Source of the DNA: Adineta vaga
Taxonomy: Eukaryota > Rotifera
Length of the DNA: 64,000 nt
Reading direction: 5' to 3'
Assembly: GCA_021613535.1 (NCBI GenBank)
Contig: CP075492.1
Coordinates: forward strand, 17,050,001 to 17,114,000
Shown: in pieces, positions 1 through 10,677 of the stretch
How the letters are laid out: every line of letters begins with the position of its first letter
Numbering within the stretch: position 1 is the stretch's first letter
The notes under the pieces: generated by a model
Seen by the model: only the letters and a program-made list of their open reading frames with translations
Database searches by the model: none
What the model was told of the DNA's origin: nothing
Program-made: the position numbers and the translations under genes

Positions 1-59
1 ACACTGCAAACAATTGCATATCAGCATCATGCACTGCCTATTTTTGTTCTTTTCACTAT

Positions 60-518
60 AGTGCCCTCACACATTGCTTTGACCTTGGAAAATCGATTTT
101 TAATACTTGAGATGGTCTAGTTCGAACACTGATTCACTCAGTCAACGATCATTTCCATTTCTTCTAACGTGAAATGTTCTTGAACATCTTAGTCGTGGAT
201 GTCATCATACTCGTTCGTCTCCTCATTACTATCTTTCTTCTCGAATATCCCATCAAACTCATAATCGAATTCAAGAATGTGATAAGAGAAAAGCTCAGTC
301 AAGTAGCTGTATTTAAAACCCCTCAAAACGTCGAACACTATTCTTGAAGTAGATATTTTGTTAGCAGTCTTGGAACGTTCGGAATATGCATACTTTTTAA
401 TCAAAAAACTAATCTCTTTAGGTCTAATCTGTATCATATACAATGAATAAATAGAGTAGGTGTTCAATCGAGACTTTTCAAAGCCAATAGTAAAATGGTG
501 AGGAAATAAGTCAAACAA
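60..518 (-). pseudogene. Decayed transposase-like coding relic
   Basis: Read on the minus strand, a frame is open from about 518 to 192 and then continues in the same frame through stops at 189-191 (TAA), 138-140 (TGA) and 117-119 (TAG). The stretch after the first stop (DVQEHFTLEEMEMIVD) and the later SSIKNRFSKV keep protein-like composition. They resemble a helix-turn-helix DNA-binding region of a DNA-transposon protein. The upstream 109 codons contain no motif I recognise. With three nonsense codons it cannot make a full protein. The transposase assignment is by resemblance only. It could also be the last exon of a dead host gene. Confidence 0.35.
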
Positions 519-1383
519 GTCTTTTCACAGAGTGTATTTATCATGCGACCACATCGAGCAAGATTAACAGCCAAGAATGTATGTTTGCTAACTTTTCTAA
601 AATGTAATTCATTTCTACTTTGATTAATTTACTTGAAGTTTAATAGTAAAATAAATTTATGGAAAAATGTTTTAACATTTCTCTTTGGCAATATTTTTTT
701 TGTTTATTTATCGTACAATTTTTCAAAAACTACAACTGTTTCCTATTAATTGTTAGAAATTTGCAGTCGTATCTAATGAAATAGTATTCCCATTCAGTAA
801 GATAGTATCAGTATTTATACCGTACTTGTCCATCTCTGCGAAGCAATACTTAGACGCATTTAGATATCGATTCGAGCGAGTGAAAAGAAAACGTATTCCA
901 TTACAAGCGTGAATTTGTTAAAAGTTATATATCGAACAGTTTGAGAATCGAAAATAATGATGGTATTGCTGTTGGTACGTGCACCGGAAAATCGTCGCAT
1001 TTCGGTTTAGATAATTTTTCCAACTTGACATCATGGATCTCGTCACTCATCTGAATTGATATTATTATAATTAAATGTTAAAAAGAAATATCTTTGACTA
1101 AGACTATTAAATATGAAAATTTTCTCAGGTTACATTCTCAATTGTATCTCTTTCAAATTAACTATTTGCAATTTGCTTCAGTTGCAAAAAAAAACACATG
1201 TCTTCTCACTACTACATTGAATGTTACACAACCAGTGACGTACCTTTATTCCTTTTTTACCTCATCACGCATGCATTGAATGCGCGTTGCATCGGTTATA
1301 TATCTTATATAATCACATATGAAGAGAACAAAAAAGACGATGACGAAGCAATTTTTTTCCTTTTAAGTATAGTGACGGTAACG
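519..1383. other. AT-rich intergenic stretch, no gene seen
   Basis: Small overlapping frames exist here (for example near 1094-1410), but they have no start context, introns or recognisable motifs. I see nothing supportable except the promoter at the right edge. Confidence 0.5.
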
Positions 1384-1387
1384 ATGT

Positions 1388-1401
1388 TATATATATATAA
1401 G
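1388..1401 (+). promoter_or_regulatory. TATA box of the dehydrogenase gene
   Basis: A TATATATATATAAG run lies about 75 bp upstream of the ATG at 1473. The spacing suits a TATA box with a short 5' leader. Assigned from position and sequence only. Confidence 0.5.
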
Positions 1402-1472
1402 AGCATATAAAGTGCATTTACTTTTCATATTTACGAAAAATTTTCTTTGTGATCAACTCTCTCTTATTTGCA

Positions 1473-2357
1473 ATGGCAACAGTAAAACAACAGCAACGCA
1501 TCATTCTTGTTACTGGTGCTAATAGAGGTCTCGGTTTTGAAGTTGTCAAAAAACTTTTGAAACAATCGTCCGCAAATAATGATTTAATTTTACTTGGTTG
1601 TCGAGATTTAAAACGTGGTCAAGACGCTATCAAAGAATTAGGTTCACCATCCAACGTACAAGCGCTTCAATTGGATACATCTTCACCCGACAGTATTGTT
1701 CAAGCGACTAATGAAATTAAACAGAAATATGGAGGTAAACTAGATATTCTCATTAATAATGCTGCCATTGTATCAGGTGAACTGACTGTTGCCGATGCTC
1801 GTCAAGTTTTTGCCACTAATTATTATGGAATAAAACTAATCAATCAAAATCTATCTCCATTGATTAGAGAACATGGTCGTATAGTTAATGTAACAAGTGA
1901 AGTAGGTGCTTGGGTATTACATGACATATCAATCGATCTCCAAAATAAATATACATCATCAACATTGACTGAAGAGCAAATTGATGCACTTGTAGAAGAA
2001 TTTATTTCTGCTATAGGAACGAAACGTTATGAAGATATCGGATATCATAGCAAAATACCTTTTATAATCTATGGTGTATCAAAAACAGCACTAACTGCTC
2101 TAACACGAGTGCAAGCTCGTCAATGGTCAGGAGCAAAAGGTGTTCTGGTCGTTGCAGTATGTCCAGGTTATTGTGCCACTGATATGAACAAGGGTAGACC
2201 TGGAGCTCGTCCAGCAGAACTCGGTGCAGATTCCATTCTTCATGCAGCTATGACTCCTGCGAAAGAACTGGAAAATGGTGCATTTTATCAAGATGGAGAA
2301 AAGAAGCCGCAAGCTTTTGCATGCACAATGGACTTTAGTAAATTTACTCAACAGTAA
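1473..2357 (+). CDS. Short-chain dehydrogenase/reductase, carbonyl-reductase type
   Basis: Single-exon gene of 294 residues. The open frame extends upstream to a GTG at 1449, but the first ATG is at 1473 and is the likely start. SDR hallmarks are visible in order. The dinucleotide-binding TGANRGLGFEV is near the N-terminus. Next come LDTSS, NNAA (NNAG in most members) and the catalytic YGVSK (YxxxK) with an upstream Ser in NVTSEVG. CPGYCATDM follows the active site. This order and length match cytosolic NADPH-dependent carbonyl reductases, which reduce quinones and carbonyls; the substrate cannot be read from sequence. An AATAAA polyadenylation signal lies at 2413-2418. A paralogue of roughly half identical residues is at 19050-19973 on the other strand. 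The NNAA variant is a conservative change and probably tolerated. Confidence 0.9.
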   Translation: MATVKQQQRIILVTGANRGLGFEVVKKLLKQSSANNDLILLGCRDLKRGQDAIKELGSPSNVQALQLDTSSPDSIVQATNEIKQKYGGKLDILINNAAIVSGELTVADARQVFATNYYGIKLINQNLSPLIREHGRIVNVTSEVGAWVLHDISIDLQNKYTSSTLTEEQIDALVEEFISAIGTKRYEDIGYHSKIPFIIYGVSKTALTALTRVQARQWSGAKGVLVVAVCPGYCATDMNKGRPGARPAELGADSILHAAMTPAKELENGAFYQDGEKKPQAFACTMDFSKFTQQ

Positions 2358-2508
2358 GAAAAATCATCGAGAGAACACTAATGATGTGGTGAGTGTGCGT
2401 GTTTTCTTTTGAAATAAAAATATAGACAACTAGATTAAAATTGTGAATTCTTTGTTATAGAGCTTATTTTGATTATTTTTTTGTAATTCATCCAGTTGTT
2501 TGACACAG

Positions 2509-3177
2509 TTAAGAAGTCTGAACAGCTACGTAAGGATGTACATAAGTTACTCTATTATTAGTTGTTGTCTTTAATTTTACGCTTCGATGGGAGTGTGACG
2601 AAGTATTTTTTAAATATATAACACAAACAACTATACCAATGAAGATGAGAAGAAAACATCCAATAAGAATAATGAAACTAGGTAATGAATTTGGTTTTTC
2701 CCATTGTACTTCATGTGTATTTGTTTGATTATAAAAACAAAAATCCGATGAATGCAACTAGATATAAAGATCAGTAGAGAATATAATGAAACAGTACTTG
2801 AAATATTTGGAAATTGCACTTACTTGATGTTGATCTGATGCACGAATTGCCTTGTCACATGTTGAATACGGCTTCCGACCAAAAATTGAAGCATATATCG
2901 TTTCAGTTTCATTACTTTCAGTGTAATAGCTAACAAACCATTTCGAAGAGTAACATGTATATGCATAACTTATACCTTCTCCATCAAAGATAAAGCAAGT
3001 TTTATCATAACAGCCTGGAATACTTTTAACAGTACATATTGCGATTCTATAGATTTTCTCTTTTAATATTTCGTCACGATATTCGAGGACACCGACTATG
3101 ACGCCACAAATGCTAAAAACAAGAATAGTTGCGCCAAATCCCGCGAAATACCAAGACGAAAAGAGACGTTGACACAT
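2509..3177 (-). CDS. Two-TM extracellular-cysteine membrane protein (2 exons)
   Basis: Exon 1 is 3177-2824 (118 codons). A 66-bp intron (2823-2758, CAA|GTAAGT to ATATCTAG) joins it in phase 0 to exon 2 (2757-2509), giving a 200-residue protein. The N-terminal hydrophobic segment (FGATILVFSICGVIVGVL) and a C-terminal one (FIILIGCFLLIFIGIVVCVI) flank about 125 residues with several cysteines and an N-glycosylation-like NET. This suggests a two-pass protein with an extracellular loop. The tail is rich in Ser, Thr and His. No known family is recognised. A decayed relative sharing the VQWEKPNS motif (VQWKKPNS) is at 17208-17640. A TATA-like sequence at 3237-3246 supports the start. Confidence 0.72.
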
Positions 3178-3236
3178 TATGAAATTCGTCGTTTTCTTTG
3201 CTTAACGAACATTTTGAAAATGGCTTAACGACAGCT

Positions 3237-3246
3237 TATATTTATA
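3237..3246 (-). promoter_or_regulatory. TATA-like box
   Basis: On the minus strand the sequence reads TATAAATATA, 60 bp upstream of the ATG at 3177. The spacing is like that of the other TATA boxes in this window. Confidence 0.4.
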
Positions 3247-3249
3247 GCT

Positions 3250-3885
3250 TATTTTTCAAAAGAATAAACATTGAGTCAATCGATTTAGTTTACTTATTCG
3301 GCATGCTGTTACTTTCTACAACGAATGCACATCTTTTTTTAAATTTTTTATCATTATTGACTCATAGATCAAAGAGAGATGACTACAATATCTTTGATAA
3401 ATAAACATATTAAAATTTTTTCCTAGTTGTAATGACTACCTTTGTCACTTTTTTTTATCGAAAGATTGTAACAAAAATTTATTTCATGTTCTTTATTTAA
3501 TATTCTTGAGTGTGTGAACGTGGATATATCTGAACGAGAGAATTTACAATACACATTTTATTTATCTTGTCGTTTTATTCCATTAATCTCTATAGTTTCA
3601 TTCAACACTTTCTATATACGTCATAATACTAAAAACATTAATGACGCAGATTTTTCATCTTCTCAGTGAGAACAAAAGTTTATAACAAGATAAAGATAAG
3701 AAAGAAAACCAGACATTTTGTTTATCTTCGACTCTTGCATTACAGATGATGTAGTTGTTATTTATTCAATAGGAAATATAATATCACTTCTATAGATCTC
3801 TTTAATATACACCTACACCCTTGTTGTTTTTACAAATGTTGATGATGTTTTAAAATTAAATTTTAATATAAATACTTTAACTGAA
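3250..3885. other. Intergenic, no gene seen
   Basis: AT-rich spacer with a short ORF (3198-3404) that has no motif and overlaps the promoter of the minus-strand gene. Nothing else recognised. Confidence 0.4.
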
Positions 3886-3889
3886 TATG

Positions 3890-4627
3890 TACAAGAGGAA
3901 ATTAAACATTATTGGCTTATCGAAAATCCAATATGTGAATTAGAAAAGGCACAGAAGAAACTCGAAGATGATCGGCAATTAGTGGCAAAGCAGAACATGA
4001 ACATTTGATGAAACAAACACAAAATATTTACGATTTTGAAGAAAATATCAAATCAATGAATTTTAATAAAACTGAGATAACCGAAAAAACAGCTTTAGAA
4101 ACAACAGATGAACATAACACATTATGTCACATTCATGTTGTTATCATAATTGTCATCTCAATTGTTATTTACCAGTGACACTTGAACCGGGAGCAGAAAT
4201 ATTTAAAGGTTGTGCAGCTATGGATTCAACTGGTTTGACTTGTAAAGTATGTGGTCATTCGTATAAACATCATTATCATGTTAAAGCAAAATGGATAATG
4301 AAATAAGAAACGAGATATTATATCGATGAAGATTTAGCAAAAGATTTTATTACAGCAATAACGGATGAAGAATGAGCTAAAGTTGCTTTGAAAAGTGTAC
4401 AACAACAATTAAAACGTTTTGAAAAGAATATTTTGAAACTACAAGATCAATTATTGGAACTTCTGAAAGAATATAACAAAGTGGGTCTGAGAAGAAATTA
4501 TTTAGCTTTGATACAAGCACAAAACAATTATGTGAAAATGTCAATTAAAGCTTTTCGAGGAGATCAGAAAGATAAAATTTATCAACATTTATTATCATGG
4601 AAAGCAAAGTTAGATCTTATGATTTAG
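3890..4627 (+). pseudogene. Decayed coiled-coil/zinc-binding protein gene
   Basis: Three stretches of convincing protein sequence lie in different frames. The first (about 3898-4009) contains ELEKAQKKLEDDRQ. The second, after a frameshift near 3990, contains DFEENIKSMNFNKTE. The third begins near 4121 after another frameshift and has a Cys/His-rich cluster (SCCYHNCHLNC, then CKVCGHSYKHHYH). The third frame continues past stops at 4304-4306 and about 4373 into a coiled-coil region ending at 4627. At least two frameshifts and two nonsense codons make this a pseudogene. The Cys/His cluster followed by a helical tail resembles zinc-binding segments of large bdelloid P-loop GTPase-type proteins. 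That identity is a guess. Confidence 0.6.
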
Positions 4628-4838
4628 ATGACTGTCGAAAAACGTCATTTAGATTTATAAAAACATATTTGACGGTGAGAGCACTATTCATCTCTTTATC
4701 CGCATCTACATCTTGTTTGAAATTTTATTGAGAGTTCAATTTTCAATTGTTTTTCTTCGATTTATTTAAGAAAAATCGAACTTTTCATTTATATTCAAAA
4801 TCCTTTTTGTCTAGTCTCGAATTTGTTTTATTTTTATG

Positions 4839-5240
4839 TTAAACATAAACACCAAGAGGTAAGACTAGTCGTTTGAAAGCTGAATTAATAACAACTGCAG
4901 CACATCCATACCAAGCAATAAATGCTGTTGCACCAAATGTATTGTTTAATTTACATTCCCACATTCCGGCAAGAAATTGAGCTAATCCACCATAAAATAA
5001 TGCCACGGGTAATACAACAGGTTCTAGTCGAATATCGATGAAATAATCTCCAGCATTGAACGCTGAAAGGATAAATGTTGTTAGAGCAAATGCAGCAAGA
5101 CCAAGTGCAGCAGGATTAGCTATTCCATTGGATTTTTCAGATCGATTTAATAATTTATCAAATTGTTCAGTTGTTATTGTTATGGAAGTTGATGCGACAG
5201 CCTGAACAATAAGTGGTTCTGTTTCAGAAAGATTCGACAT
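4839..5240 (-). CDS. GPR1/FUN34/YaaH (AceTr) transporter fragment, C-terminally truncated
   Basis: An open frame of 133 codons starts at ATG 5240. Residues 42-48 read NPAALGL, close to the NPAPLGL signature of the acetate/succinate transporter family found in bacteria, archaea, fungi and some protists. The first three membrane segments follow (about 44-62, 73-92, 102-118), with YGGLAQFLAGMWE and FGATAFIAW matching the family. The frame then runs into an unrelated tail and stops. Family members are about 190-280 residues with six TM segments, so roughly half is missing. No splice donor that would restore the rest is evident, and the pseudogene at 3890-4627 follows on the opposite strand. It may be a 3'-truncated remnant. 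The family is unusual in animals, so foreign origin is likely. Confidence 0.72.
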   Translation of the reverse strand: MSNLSETEPLIVQAVASTSITITTEQFDKLLNRSEKSNGIANPAALGLAAFALTTFILSAFNAGDYFIDIRLEPVVLPVALFYGGLAQFLAGMWECKLNNTFGATAFIAWYGCAAVVINSAFKRLVLPLGVYV

Positions 5241-5312
5241 GATGTAATGCTCTAAGTATAGATACGAACGTCATCTATCAGTTGAATCAATAATTGCGTT
5301 TGTGTCACAAAC

Positions 5313-5320
5313 CTTTTATA
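5313..5320 (-). promoter_or_regulatory. TATA box of the AceTr-like gene
   Basis: Minus strand reads TATAAAAG about 75 bp upstream of the ATG at 5240. An intact promoter suggests that the truncated gene was, or still is, transcribed. Confidence 0.45.
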
Positions 5321-5689
5321 GTATACTAAGATAAAAAGAAAAGTACAGGCGAGAGGTTAATGTACTTATTTCATGTATGACAAGGATAGAGAGAAAGGGA
5401 AAAGTTTACTAATAACGAAGGACATTCTTTTTCTTTTACATGCATATACGATGTATTGACAAGGAAGAAAATGCTGGCTAGATGTTTACACTTTGTTTCC
5501 CTTGGTCTTGTTACAGTGATTCTTATATGATCGAAAGAATTGCTTTATTTAAAATGATGTGTACATTTATACACGAAAGATTAAGGGGAAAATCTGGATA
5601 CTTTTATTAGTTTTGTTTTTCTTTTTATGAACACGTGTTCAGAAAGAGGAAAATACTATAAACGAATAAATAAAATTAATTTTTAATAC

Positions 5690-6705
5690 GTCGTCTAAGA
5701 CTTGAACTGGTATTTGCAGGTGCTACAGTAACTTTTGAATTTAGACAAAAATAAAATAGACATCGTCTACATTGCTGTCGAAAAGTACTTGAAATAATGA
5801 TAAATATATATATAGAAAGTACCCTTTTGAAAAACTGAAAATAGTTCATAAAACAATGAATAAAAAAAGATTCTACTCACTCCAAGTCCAATAGCAGCTA
5901 CAAAACTAATGATATTTGCCATAAAAAATTCTAAATTCTTTTGTTCAGCACTTTTGTTTACAGTGCTTGTTATTTGTGCGTAAGCATCAAAAACACATGT
6001 AGGTAAGACAGTGATAATAATCATAGCAATTTGTCCGCAGATGATCAAGGTAAGTTGCTGATCAGTACCTTGCAATTGCACACTTGACAAACCGCGTAAA
6101 TTTCGATATGCAGGTACACCAAATATAATCATGATGATAATCGGAATTGTCATATATAAAAACCAAAAGTAAACATAATTGTAATAAACTTGCCAAAATG
6201 AATTGTAAATACCACATACATTCGAACTATAAAAAGGATATTATATAAAAATGGTATATACCAGTATTAAAGAAAAGAAATCTATACTTTTTATTTCAAA
6301 GATGTTTCGCTCGTTTTTCTTTTAGGATAAATTCTCGGAACTACACATAGAGATATTAGTCAGATTTTAACTAACCGGATGTCAACAAAGACGTAGCAAG
6401 GTGCACCTTGTAACGATCAGAAAATAATGACAATAGCGGCGATACAATGAGCCCACTCAATCTTGCTTAGTCGTCGTAGAAAGACAACCCGTGATTTTAT
6501 TAGAAATTGATCTAAATTTGCTAACCGAAAGCATGTCACCGATATGCCATAACAAGTAGCAACAAAATGTTGCACATATTAACTGCGTATAGACGATCCA
6601 ATTGCTGCTATCATCAGAAAGAATGTGCATGGCTTGGTACGATACAAACGTTCATTTGAAAATATCATTGCATTCATGATACAACCGAACAAACTAATAC
6701 ATAGT
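5690..6705 (-). pseudogene. Rhodopsin-like GPCR pseudogene (5'-truncated, two nonsense codons)
   Basis: The minus strand from 6705 encodes the end of TM1 (GCIMNAMIF) and then TM2-TM4 in one frame, interrupted by TAA (6579-6581) and TGA (6417-6419). A donor near 6376 and an acceptor at 6227 lead to an exon (6226-5881) carrying the CG motif of extracellular loop 2, TM5, VPAYRNLRGL, TDQQLTLIICGQ, TM6 and the start of TM7. A donor GTGAGT at 5880 leads to a basic C-terminal tail near 5760-5690. The arrangement matches bdelloid peptide-receptor-like GPCRs. The N-terminus and the first part of TM1 are missing. The break coincides with a telomere-like hairpin element beginning at 6706. Confidence 0.75.
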
Positions 6706-6745
6706 ATTGAGGGCGTGGGTCTCTTGTATTCACACCCATCCTCAT
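6706..6745. repeat. Telomere-like hairpin element, copy 1
   Basis: TTGAGGGCGTGGGT, a 10-bp spacer and CACACCCATCCTCAT form the G-arm/spacer/C-arm structure of the interspersed family described in the findings. It directly abuts the truncated 5' end of the GPCR pseudogene. A diverged C-arm (ACACCCACATCCTCA) follows at about 6850. Confidence 0.65.
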
Positions 6746-7185
6746 CCACATCTTCATCATATTTTCGATTTTAAGATTCTTTTGTTTTTTTTGTAGTTTT
6801 ATCTTCCTTTCGAAAATAACTTTATCGATGTAAATAAAGCCGTGATTCTACACCCACATCCTCATTCTCTCTATAATTTTTCTTTCTTTCTACTTATATT
6901 CTTATATCTTTTAAACCTATAAAGAGTATTTAAACAAACGTTAATCTAATACATTGCTTAATTTTAATACGTGTTGCATCGATGTAGCTATAATCTTATA
7001 ATTATTCCCTTTTTCTCCTTTAACTCTTAAATTGTTCTGCAAGTACATCTGTATATAACAGCTTAAGGCCTTGTAGAAAGGGCTTGTTTTTTCTTAACTA
7101 TTGATCGATTTAACCATCTGTTAAAATTTCACAAATCACGTGAATAACAGATGGATTTTTTTCCTTTTCAATAGAAATATTGACT
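6746..7185. other. Intergenic, no gene seen
   Basis: AT-rich spacer between the hairpin and the promoter of the M23 gene. A TATAAAG near 7190 probably serves the gene starting at 7240. Confidence 0.4.
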
Positions 7186-7239
7186 ATTTATAAAGAGTGA
7201 AAATAGTCATAGAAGTTATTATCGATTCCCATTCACATC

Positions 7240-7774
7240 ATGTATTGTATTTTAATCGTTGCTGTTATTCTCCTTGGTTTAGGTTAGTTTTAATCTTGGA
7301 GAAGAAGACAATTATTATTTTCTTTCCGCTTTAATTTCAGCTGAAGGTCAAGATCATTATCCACCTGTTGCATATGGTGAAGCATGTATTTCACAAGGAT
7401 TTAGTTCCAGTCATACAGCTGTTGATATTGCTTCATATGGTAAAAAACGTGTTAATTTGCATGCAATTTGGGATGGAACAGTAACTAGTGTTTGTAATGG
7501 CGCTGGTGATTTTGACAAAAGTCGTTGTGGAGATTGTGGAAATTCCGTCGATATTCGACATAATACTGTCAGTCTTCGTTATTGTCATTTGACTGCAAAT
7601 ACCCTTACTGTTTCTCCTGGACAACGGGTTTCACGTGCACAAAAGATTGGTGTTATGGGTACATCTGGTCTTTCAACTGGTGTTCACTTACATGTTATTG
7701 TTACTGAATTAAACAATGGTCAAAGACGAGACATTCGTACTCGTCTCGGTCTCAACGGTTGGCGTAGTTGTTAA
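7240..7774 (+). CDS. Secreted M23 (LytM/lysostaphin-type) metallopeptidase, 2 exons
   Basis: Exon 1 (7240-7282) and exon 2 (7341-7774) join across a 58-bp GT-AG intron in phase 1 to give 158 residues. The first 15-17 residues (MYCILIVAVILLGLAEG) form a signal peptide carried mostly by exon 1. The mature part has the complete M23 zinc signature: H39xxxD43 (HTAVD), H97 in RYCHL and H130-x-H132 (GVHLHV), plus the usual glycine-rich VMGTSG turn. Family members cut glycyl or D-Ala peptide bonds in bacterial peptidoglycan. Six cysteines suggest disulphides in a secreted enzyme. M23 domains are mainly bacterial. An intron, signal peptide and TATA box here suggest a transferred gene adapted to animal expression, perhaps for digesting bacteria or for defence. 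Confidence 0.88.
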
Positions 7775-8255
7775 TGATTAAACAGAAATACTTCGAAGAA
7801 TTTTCTCTTAATTGATTTGTTCATAAAAAATATAATTGCTTGAGAAAATCACTATCTTTTGTATTTCAAAAGTTTATATATTGTAGAGTTTATTATTAGC
7901 ACCAGCATTTTCTTTAAGAATCTAAAATAAAAGGCCTATTGGCACGTTGAATGTTTGGCCAAAGTACTATACCATGTCAAAGGTTTAAGAAAAACAAGAA
8001 AACATAGAGAAAGTTTTTACTATTCATATATTTTCTTGACGAAATAGCTCTATAGAAAAAATAATACAAATGAAATACAAACAGATTAACATCAATAACA
8101 ATAAGTACATAAATATCTGACTAGATTAAAAATATTTTCATCAATTAATAGTTACCACAATATGGTAAACATACTATGTACATTATTAATCAAAAAAATA
8201 AAATGCTTATTACTTATTCGTTTGCGTACATGTCCGCACAATCTTCAAAAAACCA
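7775..8255. other. Intergenic, no gene seen
   Basis: AT-rich 3' flank of the M23 gene. No coding potential or structure noticed. Confidence 0.4.
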
Positions 8256-8500
8256 TTATATTGAATCTATAGATATTCCTAATTTTACACGATATACATT
8301 GAATAGCCAACGAGAACAATTAGCTTTAATCCAATCATAATATTTCTGCTGATGACATTATATGGGATAAACATCTTCTGGATCATCATCAGCGATACAT
8401 TTTCCACAACGATTAGCACATATAATACCTTTAACTTTCTTTTTTTTATTCAGTCTAACTAATATCATTTATTGTTGATTCTTGTTTTCGTTTACGCATG
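8256..8500 (-). pseudogene. Unidentified Cys-rich coding relic
   Basis: The minus strand encodes KVKGIICANRCGKCIADDD, then a stop at 8358-8360 (TAA), then in the same frame CHQQKYYDWIKANCSRWLF and on to a stop at 8256-8258. Just upstream, QFMRKRKQESTINDI is in another frame. Amino-acid composition and in-frame continuation past the stop argue for a real but decayed gene with a possible zinc-binding C-x3-C-x2-C cluster. It may derive from a transposon or a nuclear protein. No family is recognised. Confidence 0.4.
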
Positions 8501-9049
8501 AACTGTCTAAATCAAATTCGAATATAAATGCACATTCAGCTATTTGATTTCATTTCCAAAATAAATCCCGAAACTTGAGCTAGAGCTATTCCATATAATA
8601 GAAATAGATCTGTTTATTATCTATATGTGATTACACCTCACATAAAATGTTTTCCTTAAAGAACAGGAATAGTTTTATTTTGGCTGCTATCCATTATAAT
8701 TCAAAATTATGCACATATATAACTCTGCTTACAAATTATATTTATGAGTCACATAGTCTAAAACTTTATGGATTAAAAATAATGACTAGAAGCACTTTTT
8801 GAAAATCGTCATTTATATTCGACGTCGAATTAGACAGCTACTCCAGATAAAAGTTCAAAAGAAATCGCAGAAAGATCAAAATAATGTATATAATGTTTGA
8901 TACGAGTGTATCAAAAGAGAATAAAGCAAATGATTTTTATAGGTTTTTTCAAAATATTGTGAGCCAAGTCTCTATTTAGTCTAAATGTTTTGAAAGTGTT
9001 TGTTAAATTGATGTTGTAACGAAAAAAGCGTAACATTCGGCGTAAAGTG
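8501..9049. other. Intergenic, no gene seen
   Basis: AT-rich. No ORF, repeat or splice structure that I can support. Confidence 0.4.
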
Positions 9050-9337
9050 TTAACAATGAAACAAAACCCCAATACTACTTGTGCTATAGTGTGTCGTAAC
9101 TATGTCAGGTTTGGTATCAGAATTCACATCAATGACTCTCACTGCATATGGATTATCGCCAGTTGAGTAACCAACCTGAGAAGAAAATGTTCCGTTGCCA
9201 TTATTGAGAAGAACGCTAACTGTCTTTGAACCATAGTTTGCCGTGACTATATCAGGCTTGCTATCAAAATTCATATCTGCAAGTGCTACTGATTGTGGAT
9301 TACTATCAGCTGAGAAATTGAGTGAACTCAAGTACAT
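9050..9337 (-). pseudogene. FG-GAP/VCBS repeat fragment
   Basis: 95 codons contain two FG-GAP type blades: SVALADMNFDSKPDIVTANY with SVLLNNGNGTFSSQVGYSTG, then VIDVNSDTKPDIVTTHY. The D-x-N-x-D-x-K-PD motifs are calcium-binding loops as in integrin-alpha beta-propellers. Bdelloid secreted proteins of this type usually have many blades. Here the reading frame is cut at both ends: at 9338 it runs straight into a telomere-like hairpin, and at the 3' side it drifts into GVLFHC and stops. There is no signal peptide. It is best read as an isolated exon remnant. Confidence 0.75.
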
Positions 9338-9338
9338 A

Positions 9339-9409
9339 TTGAGGCTGGTGGGTGTGGGTAAAGTTGCACCTTACTGTATCTCCACGCTCACCCGCACCCA
9401 CACCCTTAA
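9339..9409. repeat. Telomere-like hairpin element, copy 2
   Basis: TTGAGGCTGGTGGGTGTGGG, a spacer of about 25 bp and CGCACCCACACCCTTAA. Its left edge is one base from the truncated FG-GAP frame. Confidence 0.75.
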
Positions 9410-9415
9410 AAGTAG

Positions 9416-9545
9416 GGTCTGGCAGGATTAACTTTTTTTGTCTCGATCCCGATCTCGTTTCGATGAAAAAAACCCGTCCCGATCCCTTTAAAATATTCTT
9501 TAAAGATCCTGCTCCCGACCCCACCGAACCCTATTTAAAAGAGCC
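9416..9545. repeat. Low-complexity GATCCCG-type tract
   Basis: Imperfect repeats of a (C)CCGATCC(C) unit (CTCGATCCCGATCTCG, CCCGTCCCGATCCC, GATCCTGCTCCCGACCCC) follow directly after the hairpin. The long ORF read through it (Asp-Pro rich) is a consequence of the repeat and is not a gene. No other function is visible. Confidence 0.45.
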
Positions 9546-10280
9546 AAAGTATAAACTATTACGTTTCTCAATAATGAAAATACCAAACATAATTGTTGAT
9601 TTTGTACAGCTTGTTGTGTATATAGACGATGTCTTTTCTTTCGTTATAATATCTCATGACGGGATGATAATTCCTTGATAGCTGATACACTTGATTTTCT
9701 TTCGACATGTTGTTGCCTCTATACTATTAATTCGTAATAACAACAGAATAGAAAAACGACGATGCATATGTTTGTAGACTTTTCCGTTGTGTTTATCTTT
9801 GTGATTATCATCTATATAGATTAAAATCAAATAACTGTTTATTTCCTAGCTATATGTATAGTCAGTTAGAAGGCATTTAAAGAACACATTGCTGATTTAT
9901 ATGATTTAACTATATATATATATAGTTTAAGAGAATAATGAGATTTATTTACTTGAAATCCGATTGAAGAAAATTTGAATTAATTTCATGATACCAAGAA
10001 ATACAAAACGAAAATATCTTTAGAATATTGAATATCTGAAATAGTCAAGATGAATTTATTCTAAAGTGAATAAATTCAATAAAGAAAAAAAACCCGCCGA
10101 CGAGTTCTATAATAATCTTGTAAAAAACGGTGTGCTCAATTGGATTGTAATATTTCTTTTTACTTTAGTAGAAAGAATGAAATGATCAAATACTATTTAG
10201 TAGTATTCTTTTTGAATTATTTGATATTTCGAATTTATATTGAATTTCAATTCTATGAGCTATAGAAAATAACGCATTTT
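9546..10280. other. Intergenic, no gene seen
   Basis: AT-rich with a (TA)n run near 9912-9925. Nothing else recognised. Confidence 0.4.
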
Positions 10281-10283
10281 CAG

Positions 10284-10330
10284 GCTGGATGTGTAGCTTT
10301 TCTGTTGTTGATACACATCACACCCATCCA
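10284..10330. repeat. Degenerate telomere-like hairpin
   Basis: GGCTGGATGTGTAG ... ATACACATCACACCCATCC has the same arm/spacer layout, strongly diverged. Confidence 0.3.
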
Positions 10331-10677
10331 ATGAGAAAAAAAGGACAAAGTAAAGGTCGTCCTTTAAAAGAACATTTTGAATTGTTTTGTTTTTCTAAGT
10401 TGTGTATTATGATAAAAAAATCAATTAAAGTGAAATATTTTCATATGAAGCAGTCGTATTTGACCATTCAAACATAGATGTTACTTCAAGTAATTACAAT
10501 GAAAGAAAACAAAATGTTTTTCAGTTAAAAGTACAAAGAAAAGTATCTCATTTCTATTCTTTTATAGCAAAAATAAGAAACAAAAATTCTTGTATAAATA
10601 CAACAAAATATGTTAGCTTTATCAATCATTTATTTTGAAAATTTTCTTCGTATTTCATTATCAATCCATAACAAAAT

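Noticed and set aside
9352-9678. 108-codon plus-strand ORF with Asp-Pro repeats
   Set aside because: It is produced by the hairpin C-arm and the GATCCCG simple repeat.
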